A DNA stretch of 64,000 nucleotides, taken from assembly GCA_036346355.1 (NCBI GenBank), contig CM070591.1, positions 20,320,001 to 20,384,000 on the forward strand, written 5' to 3'. The translations under genes and the position numbers were made by a program. The notes below the pieces were generated by a model. The model did no database searches, was not told the origin of the DNA, and saw only the letters and a list, made by a program, of their open reading frames with translations. This DNA comes from Rhipidocladum racemiflorum. Lineage: Eukaryota > Streptophyta > Magnoliopsida > Poales > Poaceae. Shown piece by piece: positions 22,732-32,656 of this stretch (position 1 is its first letter; every line of letters begins with the position of its first letter).

Positions 22732-23605
22732 GTAATCATATTACTTTCTCTTGTGCAATGTCATATTAGTACAGCTTATTTTTATTTGTTGTTTTATTGC
22801 AATACTAAAAATCATAAAGTTTATATTAAAAATCATAAAGTTTGTCCTGCTTTGTTGTTTTATTGCCCAATATTAATAACTTGGAAGTTTATATCATACA
22901 AAAATGCTTATAAAGTAAAATGTAGTGTCAATGACTTCATAGCTTCATATGTATCTCCTGCAGTCTGGGAATGGGGGATCATCTCGACCTTATAAGCGGT
23001 CAGAGACCTGTAATATGGTACTTCTAGTTTCAAGATGTCCAAATGGTTATTGGAGCAAAACCTTTTAGCCGCAGCATTTTTGCATTAATGTTATTGTGTT
23101 TCTCAAATTCGACTATAGTGGAACTTACAATTATTTTATCCCTTATGGATCCTACTTCAAGATATGAAAATAATAGATGTGTTTGATGTCATTGGTTCAT
23201 TGTTGATGAAAATTCATTTGGCAATACTTGTCGAAAATGCTTGAAATCTCTCTGATTGTCACCATTCCTCATATTGTTGTGCTGAATCACAAAATAAGAA
23301 TTTTGCTGATCAATCAGGTTTCCATCTGTCCTAATGCTTCTCTTCGAATTATCATGTTCTCATCAGTACAAGTTGTTATAGTATTAGTACATGTCATGTT
23401 TGATAGTTGTCTAACGGCCTTTTCCTTTTGTATCTCTACTTGCTCACAGCTTGTTGAACCTAACACCTCAGTAGCTCTGAAGGATGTCAGATACAAAGGT
23501 AATAAACCGAATTGAGATGTTAGCTGCACCTATAATCGTGCTCATCACATGATCATTGCTCATGGAAATGGGATGATTCTGCCTTAAGTCTTCATATTTG
23601 TTATA

Positions 23606-23846
23606 CTCCCTCCGTTTCTTTTTATAAGGCGTATTTGGTTTCGTTAGGACAAGGCTTTGACCAACAATTACTCTATTAGCATATAACTTTTATGACATAA
23701 AATTGATATTAGCAGATTTGTATTCAAAAGTACTTATATATAATTATGATTTTGTATTGCATAAATGATATATTAATGAAGTAATCGTTGGTCAAAGTCT
23801 TGTCCTAACGAAACCAAATACGCCTTATAAAAAGAAACGGAGGGAG
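23606..23846. mobile_element. Stowaway MITE nested in CACTA A
   Basis: A 241-bp element begins CTCCCTCCGTTTCTTTTTAT and ends with its complement, GAAACGGAGGGAG, flanked by TA on both sides (23604-23605, 23847-23848). The terminal inverted repeats extend for about 60 bp with about one mismatch. The start sequence and TA duplication define Stowaway (Tc1/mariner-like) MITEs. The high arm identity suggests a recent arrival. Confidence 0.93.
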
Positions 23847-23848
23847 TA

Positions 23849-24835
23849 CTTTTTTAGTACCATAGTTTTCTTTTCCTGCAAAATGATGTGTTTTAGGTGA
23901 TCTCTTGGTGTATTTTCATGTTAATTGCTTTAGCATATATTCCATATTTGCCATATTCCTTCTTATTGAGTATTGTCTACTAGGGAAACAGTAATCCAAA
24001 TAGAAATTCAATGCAGTAAGAACATTTGCTTGATACACGCTGTACTCACTTGCTGAAGTAAGACAAAGCTCAATATTACATCTATTTGATTTCTCGCACA
24101 ATTTTTACTGCCATTCTCATGTTTCTAATTTTATCTTATTTATCTTTGTGTCCTTACTACACATTTGCTATGCTAATTACTTCTGAGATGTATATGTTCT
24201 TCATTGTAGTAGTGACCTTCCACTATAGTGAGACATGTGAATGGATTCTTGTTTGTTGTAGGATGTTAGTTAAAGGAAACACATTTGCATTAACAGATTA
24301 CCTGGCTAATCTATTTTGTGAATGGATTCTTGTTTGCTGTACTCATTTGCATTATGTCTTACAGCTAAAATTAATCTAGACTGCAAGGGACCAAAGGAAT
24401 GTAAGAAGACACTGATCATTTTTATTTTCTCTTGAGGTACTTCTTATTATATCATAGACAATTGCCCTGTGATAAGCCATTTTACTTTCACAATTATGCT
24501 TCTAAATGACAACTTTGCCTCGATGACAGCTTTAGTCTAGCAACTTTCCTTGATTGTACTTTGGAAAATCTGAATAATATTTGCCTTGTAGTAGTCATGC
24601 GGCCTGTGGAGAAATTCTGAAGTGTTCTTTGTCTAATTTGTTGCCAATAGTCTTTGCACATGATCATATCTATTTTTGTTATCCTTTTGGTTCAAAATCT
24701 AGTATTATACTCTTATTGTCAATTAAGTTGTTACTTGTTACTATATCTGTACTTCATTTGTGTCTTTGTTTTAGAGGGCATGGCTAGCGCTTCTGAGGCT
24801 AGCCGTAAATGCGTGTTTTTTTATTGTCGGACGGG
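23849..24835. other. AT-rich 3' interior of CACTA A
   Basis: No convincing coding frame. It contains a loose repeat of GTGAATGGATTCTTGTTTG (near 24237 and 24318) and intron-like T-rich stretches, possibly more of the captured host gene's introns. Confidence 0.35.
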
Positions 24836-25190
24836 ATTATCGGTGGCGGTTCCAGCTAAAAACCGCCATCGATAGTGCATACGATGGCGGTGCCAATTAA
24901 AAACCGCCAGCGATGGTATGCACTATCGCTGGCGGTTTTTAGCCGAACCGCCACGGATATGGAATTATCGATGGTCGCTTTTAGCCGAACCGCCATCGAT
25001 ATTATCATTATCGCGGGCGTTTTTCTCTCCAACCGCCACTAATTAGTATTATCAGTGGCGGTTTTCAAACCGCCTCTGAAAATCTCCGATTATCACTGGC
25101 GCTTAATCTGTGGCGGTTCAAAAACCGCCACTGATGTCTCTTACGAGCCGCCACTGATGTCTCTTACGAGCCGCCACTGATGTCCCTCTC
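24836..25190. repeat. Right subterminal repeat array of CACTA A
   Basis: The same GGCGGTT / AACCGCC motif family as the left end, in both orientations, ending with a short duplication of CGCCACTGATGTCTCTTACG just before the terminus. Confidence 0.86.
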
Positions 25191-25203
25191 CATAGTAGTG
25201 CTA

Positions 25204-25433
25204 CCGCGGTATCCGAGCTTGATAGATACATGCCGTGGTATTTGAACTCAACAGGAAGGTATATATGGTGCCCGACCACATGCTATGATAAGAGAGCATG
25301 GTATGTAACATGTGTCACCTATCGATGCTTCTATGGTCGAAAAAAGGCTAGATTTATAATTTCATTTGGAAAGAGGCTAAAAATAAGGGAAAAAAGTGTA
25401 CAAATGGGCTACATATATACATACAGGCTTCGA
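25204..25433. other. Unassigned sequence right of CACTA A
   Basis: Nothing recognisable. Short open stretches only. It is the pre-insertion flank shared by CACTA A and the hAT-type MITE that follows. Confidence 0.3.
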
Positions 25434-25441
25434 GGCTTCGT

Positions 25442-25845
25442 CAGGGTTCCTAATATCGACGATAATCGTGCGATTATCGCCGATTATCGTGATATCGCCG
25501 GCGGCCGAAATGCAATACCGAGCGGTAAACCGAAAAAACTCAAAAAAAATTTTCAAAATATTCAAAAATTCAAAAAAATTTATATGACGCAAATATCGCG
25601 ATTATCGCCACATATCGAGCGATTATCGCTACAAAAGTCGATCGCACAAAAAAACTCAACATGGATGTCGATTTTCCACCGATAATCGTCGATTTTCCAC
25701 GTTTTTGATTTTTTTTTCAAAAAAAATCTGATTTTTGAATTTATGCGATTTTTTGCGATTTTCGACCGATTTTCGGCTCGATTTTTACGATTATCAAAAA
25801 TCACTGTTCATGCGAAAATCGCACACATCGATAATGGGAACCCTG
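25442..25845. mobile_element. hAT-type MITE 1 (404 bp)
   Basis: Ends CAGGGTTCC and GGGAACCCTG are inverted, and a perfect 8-bp duplication GGCTTCGT flanks the element (25434-25441 and 25846-25853). An 8-bp duplication and CAGGG ends fit the hAT superfamily. The interior has no ORF and is dominated by short CGATTATCG-like words and A-rich stretches. Confidence 0.85.
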
Positions 25846-26065
25846 GGCTTCGTGCATGGTAGTACAGCACCTTTGGAAGGTTCCGGCCTGCACATGACAA
25901 AGCAATGCTCCGGCGGACCACATTGCGGCATCCAAAGAAAACGGCTAGGCAGTTGTGGGGAAGGACATGATGATCCGCGTACTCCACTTTAATTTGGCGT
26001 GTGGTTAAGTTCAAGTCCTGTGGAGGTATCCAATCAATTTGTATGATTGTTGTTTTTTGGTGATG

Positions 26066-27199
26066 ACTAGTTACATGCCTTGCTACGAAAAACAAAATTG
26101 ATAACGAAAAATAAAGATTAAAAAATAAAAAAAGTATTTCACAAGATCAAACATCTATCTTTAATGCTTCGTTTCTTGCGAAAGCTGGCTAATTAAAACA
26201 ACGCTTCGTTTCTTGCGTAGGGCAATTAAGCAGGGCAATTAAATAGGACAATTAAGCAGGGCAATTAAGCGGCAATTAATGACGTGAGAAGAACGGACCA
26301 CTGCCACCAAGTGCTGCTTTAGAATAGTAGAGATTATTTTGATGATGCCAACGAGAGAAGGAAAAAAGAAAATCAAATTGTGTGCAATTCTAGATCTTTT
26401 CTCATATCCAGATTTTCATTTTTTTTTGTATTGTCCATTTGATTTCACCGGTCATGTTCTCTAATCTTCGAGTGATTACCCTCCTTGGATGTAAAATCCC
26501 GTACAATTGCGCAATTGAACATTACAAAATGCCGAAAACAAGTCATAAAGTCTCGTAAATATAGAAGGCAGGCAATGAGAGAAAAATTCATCATTTCAGA
26601 AAACAGCATGCTCAAATTCAGTCTTGAATATCAAAAAAAAAAAATCAGTCTTGAATACCAATGACAATCAACACATTTTTTCAAAAAAACAAAAAAATTT
26701 CGGTGCCACCAGATCAAAAAATTTCGGTGCATATGCATGTTGTGCAGTCTTCTCTTTCGTTCCATGCCAAGTTCCCTGTTTTTGCATACCCTCAACTTGC
26801 AGTTAATTTGCTGCCTCTACCTTCTCAATAAAAAAAAAAGTGCACGCGCTTGTTAACTTCGGCCGTGTGGTACCGCATCTTTACTATATAAAGTGAGAGT
26901 TTCTTCCCACGTCACATTAATTGCCCTGCTTAATTGCCCTGTTTAATTGCCCTACTTAATTGCCCTATGCAAGAAACGAAGCAATGCATTAATTGCCTTG
27001 CTTAATTGCCCTACTTAATTGCCCTGCTTAATTGCCCTACGCAAGAAACGAAGCGTTGCTTTAATTAGTCAGCTTTTGCAAGAAACGAAGCGTTAAAGAT
27101 AGATGTTTTCTCTTATGAAATAGTATTTTTTTATTTTTTAATCTTTATTTTTCGTTATCAATTTTGTTTTTCGTAGCAACGCACGGGCATATAACTAGT
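26066..27199. mobile_element. Long inverted-repeat element with internal 13-bp repeats
   Basis: Inverted arms of roughly 230-300 bp begin ACTAGTTACATGCC on the left and end GCATATAACTAGT on the right. They share TGCTACGAAAAACAAAATTG and several copies of the word GCTTCGTTTCTTGC. Each arm contains a short array with a period near 13 bp based on GGGCAATTAAGCA (about 26219-26275 and 26915-27050). No coding sequence lies between the arms and I could not fix a target duplication, so the superfamily is open. Confidence 0.7.
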
Positions 27200-27933
27200 A
27201 GGGTTTAAGCAGTAGTACATGCTTCCCAGTGTTCTGTTTGTTCATGCTTGACTCTTGCTTCCCAGTGTTGACGACGTTGGCTGCTTCTACAGTCTACACC
27301 AACGTGCTAGGTACATCATTGACGATAAATATGGCCAACAACCAATGTTCTACATAGGGGTAAATGAGCAATCACTTCATGCTTAAACAGTGAAAATGTG
27401 TCTATTTAACGTTTTTAATTTATTATTTGTGTATTTATATTTTATAAATAATAAAAATATACGTTACAAAATTAATTGTGTGAATGCTGGTGCATTCATT
27501 TTTTAAATAATATCTACCATTGTTATTAAAAGTATTTTTTTTCATAAAATAAACTAAAAGAGAACTGTTATATAGTACTCCATCGTTAAGAAATGTACTA
27601 TGTTTTAGAAAGCATGCAGTTAAATTTTTTTAACTTTGACTGTTTATATATAGAAAGCTGTTTGGGTTGTTCTAATGAGATCGTATCATTAGATTAGCTA
27701 CGAAAAATATTTGCATAATATAATAATTATATTTTTTTAATGAACATATTCATGTAAAAAATAGTGATCAATTAAAGTTGCATGTTGAAAACCATATTAA
27801 TATCATAGAAATTTAAAATGAATTTTGCGAAAAACAATGCTATTTCACCGGAACCTTTACGGGGATCCGCACTTGAAACGGGGGTAGTTAAACCGGTGCT
27901 CAGACGGCTTGAGCTGCATGCTTCACCTTTTAT
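27200..27933. other. AT-rich spacer
   Basis: No coding frame. TAGTACTCCATCGTTAAGAAA at about 27575 hints at a worn Stowaway-like terminus, but no partner end is convincing. Confidence 0.3.
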
Positions 27934-28563
27934 GGGCTATTTGGTTGGCTGCATCTAAAGAGATTTGCATCTGCAGATGCAAAAGATGGGTGTTTGGTTG
28001 TCTTCTCATTCAAGTCAGCCTGGCTCTACAGATGCAAAACACCCCTCTTAGCCTGGCTCCAGAGAAACGAGAAAATCCACCGTTTCCCCAGAGCCAGGCT
28101 CTGCTGAGCCATGCATGCATGCTGACATCAGCATTTACTATCTAGTTTTCTTCTTTTCTTTGCTATATCTTTTGATTAACATCTCCGATTAACCAACCGA
28201 TTTCACCTATGTGTTCCTGATATTTTTTCGAACAAAACTAGACCATACTTGCTATATAAATTTCAAAAGATTAAAATTTTAGTTTTTCAATTTATTGATA
28301 TTCTAGAATATATTTTAAGTTTTTTATTTTCGTTTGTGAAATTATTGATTTTTTAGTATTTTTAAAATTTATTTCATCCCTCTCTTGAATTTGTTTATTA
28401 CACTTCCATTCTACTGCAGCCAACCAAACAACATCTCTATGCAGCCTATCCAACCTCATGCGACCAACCAAACAACATCTCCTTTCATCCACTCAGCCTG
28501 ACTCCCACCAGCCTGGCTGAGCTCATGCAGCCTGGCTGAGCTGAGAAGGCAACCAAACAGCCC
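27934..28563. mobile_element. MITE with GGGCTGTTTGGTTG ends (about 630 bp)
   Basis: The left end GGGCTATTTGGTTGGCTGCA and right end GCAACCAAACAGCCC are inverted. The sub-terminal regions repeat CAGCCTGGCT and ACCAAACA words in opposite orientations. No ORF. The target duplication is unclear, so the superfamily is not assigned. Confidence 0.6.
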
Positions 28564-28634
28564 AAAAAGGGCCGTAGTGGACCAACTTCATCGTCGTGCA
28601 AACGAAGAATTCAAAGGCGTGTGAAGATTGACAC

Positions 28635-29578
28635 ACGTACCGAGCCGGCTCGGTAATTGAAACCGAGCGGTTTACCGCCTAAATTCAAATTCAAATTTAA
28701 AATTTTTAAAAAATTTAATAAAATTTGTTGAAAAAATTCCTAAAATTAGTATTAATTCGTATATTACCAGTGGTGAAAAAACTTTTCAAAAAAAATAATG
28801 TTTGGAGATGTTTTAGAGGTATTATAAATAATGAAAATAGAAAAATCAAAAAGAAAAAGAAAACGGTGGCATGTGGGCTGCTTGGATATGTTTTAGAGGT
28901 ATTACAAATAATGAAAATCAAAAAATCAAAAAGAAAAAGAAAAAGATCATGCAACAATATTATACTAGTATATATAGCATACATACTATCCGTAGCCCTG
29001 CAGGTAATGTTTCATTTGCATATTTCATTTCATTGTAACTTTATATTATACTAATATAGCATCCATACAGGTCCAATATGGCCTATGCCTACTTCATAAC
29101 TTCAATTAAAAAGTATTATAACGTAAATGGTGTTGACAATTGAATGGTAATGAAATTGCTATGTGGTTATGTAAATATGTATCTTTGCACCTGTGTGATT
29201 GCAATATTGCAATGAAAGATTATTTATTGATATATTATTTTGAAATTTCTAATCTACAATTTCTAAATGTCTAAATTATAGCGGTTTTCCCCTCATTTTT
29301 CGCGGTTTTTACCTAAAACGATCGGTTTTTCGCTCAAACCGAGCGGTTTCTGTTTTCTCGGTTTACCTAAAAAACCGAGCGGTTTTTCGTCAAAAACCGA
29401 GCGGTTTTTTGTCAAAAACCGCGGTTTTCTCGCAAAAAATCGCGTGAGTTTGACCCGAATTCAAAATGATTTGAAATTGCAAATCATTCGGTTTTTCGCG
29501 GTTTTCGCGTGGTTTTTCGCGAAAACCGGTACCGCCGGGCTAGCGAAATTAGGGTTCGAAACGGCTTTGTGAACCCTG
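28635..29578. mobile_element. hAT-type MITE 2 (944 bp) with a damaged left terminus
   Basis: A perfect 8-bp duplication ATTGACAC lies at 28627-28634 and 29579-29586. The right end is GTGAACCCTG, the inverse of a CAGGGTTCAC terminus like that of the MITE at 25442. The left end instead starts ACGTACCGAGCC, so its terminal bases appear altered or lost. The interior repeats ACCGAGCGGTTT words and contains A/T-rich stretches. No coding potential. Confidence 0.7.
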
Positions 29579-29586
29579 ATTGACAC

Positions 29587-29954
29587 CATGGATTGCGGCC
29601 ATGATGTTCGACAAGCTACTTATATTATTGAGCTAGCTTGTGTTAAATAAGCTAGCTTGTTTGCCTTAAAAGTGAAAGCTAGCTTGTGTTAGAAATTGGT
29701 CCATGGGTTGGCCTATTTCTTTTAATTCCAAAGCATGTATGGTTTAGTACCATATTGTCTAGCCAAATGGTGGATAGTCAATTTAAAAATGTGAAGTCTT
29801 TACCACCTCTTAATTAATGTAACACTTGGCATGAGGATGGTATAGGGTGAAGACTGGCTAAATCGGTATATAACGATGGTATAAGGCCGATGAAGCTAAA
29901 TCGGTACACAGTATAGACCGGTACCGGAGCGTACAATTTCAAGAGACAAACCGC
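29587..29954. other. Spacer between hAT MITE 2 and the Tourist MITE
   Basis: Contains a few copies of GCTAGCTTGTGTTA near 29631-29690. Nothing else recognisable. Confidence 0.3.
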
Positions 29955-29957
29955 TAA

Positions 29958-30297
29958 GGCTGTGTTTGTTTAGGCTGGTGCTGGAGGAGAAGCTGCTGGA
30001 GCTGGAAGAAGCTAGTTGGCCTGCTGGAGCTGGAGGCTGGAGCTGGAAGAGACTTGATGAAGGGGATGTCAATTTTTTGTAAATAAGATTAAGTTGCAAG
30101 GGTACCAGGGAAGTGGGATTTTCAGAAGCTCCAGCCAGCCCGAGAAGCATCGTTTTCCTTGCTTCTGTCGTGTAGTGCAAATTGGGCTGAAACTTCTCCT
30201 CTCCAGCTAGCTGAAAAATTACTGTTTGTTTTGGCTTGTGACTTATGAAGGCCTAGAAGCCAAATAAGCCTAAGCAGAAGCCTAAACAAACATAGCC
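29958..30297. mobile_element. Tourist-type (PIF/Harbinger) MITE, 340 bp
   Basis: Inverted ends GGCTGTGTTTGTTTAGGCT and AGCCTAAACAAACATAGCC, with a 3-bp duplication TAA at 29955-29957 and 30298-30300. The TAA duplication fits PIF/Harbinger MITEs. The interior is rich in GCTGGAGCTGGA words. Confidence 0.82.
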
Positions 30298-30489
30298 TAA
30301 AACCTCCGGTATGGCATTGACAAATTTGGATGCGATGCACCGAACTACAGCACGACGGCGTGGGGTGGGAACCACCTTGCATGAATACCAAATGAGCACC
30401 TGCGTTTATCTGCGGCCATGGCTGGTGTGTCCCCCCTTTTTTTGCTTGTGCGTGCAGGTTGTTTACGTGGAAACGATTATTGCCATGTA

Positions 30490-30749
30490 CTACCTACGGT
30501 CTTTAAAAAGATGATATTTTGGACATCGACATGGTCTTCAAAACACAATTTTGACCGCTAATTTTTATTATAATATATTTATAAAACCCAATAAAATTAT
30601 AATATTATGAAAGTACTTCTCAAGACAAGTCTACATATATAATTATCATGTATCCATTTTAAATTTTTAAAAATATATCGATAGTTAAAGTTTCAAAATT
30701 TTGATCATCATTATGTCCAAAATATCATCTTTTTGAAGGCTAGAGGTAG
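30490..30749. mobile_element. Stowaway-like MITE (260 bp)
   Basis: Begins CTACCTACGGTCTTTAAAAA and ends GAAGGCTAGAGGTAG, with TA on both sides (30488-30489, 30750-30751). The inverted arms share AAAAAGATGATATTTTGGAC. AT-rich interior, no ORF. Confidence 0.78.
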
Positions 30750-30902
30750 TAATATACTAACTACATCAGAGTGATGTGTCGTCTATGCCTTCGGTTAGAG
30801 ATTTTTTAGTGTACATATTTCGTGATGCAATCTACTAGTTTAATTTCGTTTCTCTCTGACGCAACACCAGGAGACATTTGCTCGGAAAGAATGGTACAGA
30901 TT

Positions 30903-30935
30903 CAGCGCCGGTCTTGAGTTTTTTGGGGCCAGAGC
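30903..30935 (-). mobile_element. Terminus of a hAT element remnant split by Tekay-B
   Basis: CAGCGCCGGTCTTGAG followed by TTTTTTGGGGCC resembles a hAT terminus. Without Tekay-B the sequence continues at 46131 and reaches a hAT dimerisation-domain fragment in the orientation expected for this end. The other terminus was not found. Confidence 0.45.
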
Positions 30936-31196
30936 CGTGAGACCCTCATTTTTATGTCAGTAAATAACATAAATATGAGGCTCTTTAAGTGCATCCTGTG
31001 CCATTCCCATGATCAGTGGCTGGCACGCACAAACACAATTTGGATATTACAGCCACACAGATACACATTTTTATTACATCATAAGTTTTATAGTGATATT
31101 ACAATACCAAAAGTAGCAGGAAATTAAAACCATGTCTCATAGTATGCCAACTATTCCATAACTCCACAGGCAACTGCTGAGATGAACCTAGAAAGA

Positions 31197-31264
31197 TCAG
31201 TCGTCGCTAAAATTCGCAGGTTCCTCATATTCATTCCCATCATTATCGTAATCTTGCTCTTCAC
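31197..31264 (-). other. LTR terminal exon b, 3' LTR of Tekay-B
   Basis: After CAATGTTTTTAG on the minus strand, 68 nt continue in the phase left by mini-exon a and encode EEQDYDNDGNEYEEPANF then SDD and TGA. It lies 261 nt before the LTR end and upstream of the polyadenylation-like signal, so a transcript ending in this LTR would carry it as its last coding exon. Confidence 0.5.
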
Positions 31265-32593
31265 CTAAAAACATTGTTGAAGCAAGTTGAGTACATTGGT
31301 ACTCGCAAGACTTTGTAGTGTATGCAATTCTGGAATATATGCAAAGCTAAAATAGAAAGTGGGTTTCTACGGTTGTTTTGCATAAAGCGAAAGTTTTGAA
31401 TGAAGTAATACTGGATAGTAATGGAAAGCGTAAATAAAACATTAAAACATTTTGATAAGCAATTGAGATAACAAATAATAAAAAGATAATAACATTTTAC
31501 TCACGGCCCTTTGTGAGTAAATTAACGAAAGAAAGACCCTCCATGGTCTTATAAGAACAAATGTAACAATAAGTGACATTTATACAGATTTGAATTATTT
31601 CCAAAACATTTAAACAAGTTTTTGAAATTAGAAAACAATTAACTAGTGTCAGTTCGCCAAGTCGTCCATGACCGTGGACACGGCTATTCGAATAGTTTTA
31701 TACTCTGCAGAGTTGTACAGCTTTACCCACAAGATATGTTCTCCCTTTTTGCAAGCTATAAGACACACTTCCTTTGGTATGCCCGCGAGGAGTTCATAAC
31801 GAAACTGTTCGATTATTTGAACCTTAACTTTGCACTAGCCCAGTGACGTTACCCCTGACTATGATGGAAGCAAACAAACGGTGAAGCAATAGTATTCAGG
31901 AGCCCGCGGCTCAAATGGTACAACAACAGCCCCAATTCATAGCCAGGCGTACACCGTTACAACGGCAAATGTCAACACCTCGGTGATGGCACCTCCCTCG
32001 AGCAAACCAATACCCGGAATGCTCGTGCTACAACTGCCTACCAATGTGCAAAGCTAATTCCCAAATAATTTAATAAGTTAAGACTGTCCCAGTCCAGTAC
32101 TTGTGGATGTACGGTTTACTTGGATCATGCAACACTACGTTCGGTCCTTAGAGTGACATGGGCGATAACTCCACCCTAGCTACGTACACGTTAAAACATG
32201 TACAACCGGCTATTGCCAATAATCACCCACATCAAAACAGTAGTTTTATTTTCATTTTTATCAAACTACCAGTATCCTTTACTGCTTAAATAAACCAGAA
32301 AAAGGATTTCATAAAGAATGATGTGTGGGTGTAAACATTTCCAACTTTGACCTGACGCAGTGCTAAGCATTTACAGGTTAATAAACGATTATACCCAGTT
32401 AAAAGAACTTAACCAGTCCTATGGTTATCATGGATCATAGATCAACAGTGATTAAGGAAATCCATTAGTATGGGTTATAACTACCAAATAACACGAAGTA
32501 AGGTTTTAGCGAAATATAAGCATGCAGAAGATTCTTAATCACATTTTAGCTGATTATGAAATCTGGGATCAAAATGATCAAGGGGGTGCTTGC

Positions 32594-32656
32594 CTTGCTC
32601 CTCGACGGTGTAAGCTGGATCTGTGTCGTCGATAGCGTAGTCGGCAATCTCAGCGT
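32594..32656 (-). other. LTR mini-exon a, 3' LTR of Tekay-B (63 nt, GC donor)
   Basis: On the minus strand GACGTATAG precedes 63 nt ending GAGCAAG, then GCAAGC. Entered after one base of a codon it reads AEIADYAIDDTDPAYTVEEQ with no stop. Acceptor, GC donor, phase and acidity match the segments at 11648-11719 and 52646-52726. Confidence 0.55.

Larger units (their letters stand above)
15443..25200 (+). mobile_element. CACTA (En/Spm) transposon A, complete, 9.76 kb
   Basis: The left end is CACTACTACAAAA and the right end is CCATAGTAGTG, with a 3-bp target duplication CTA at 15440-15442 and 25201-25203. Both ends carry arrays of GTGGCGGTTT / AACCGCCAC subterminal repeats. Plus-strand genes in the usual order are a TNP2-type transposase (broken, C-terminus missing) and a second gene with Transposase_24-like and Ulp1-protease parts. 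The 3' portion also holds captured host-like exons and a Stowaway MITE. With its transposase broken it would move only if helped in trans. Confidence 0.93.
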
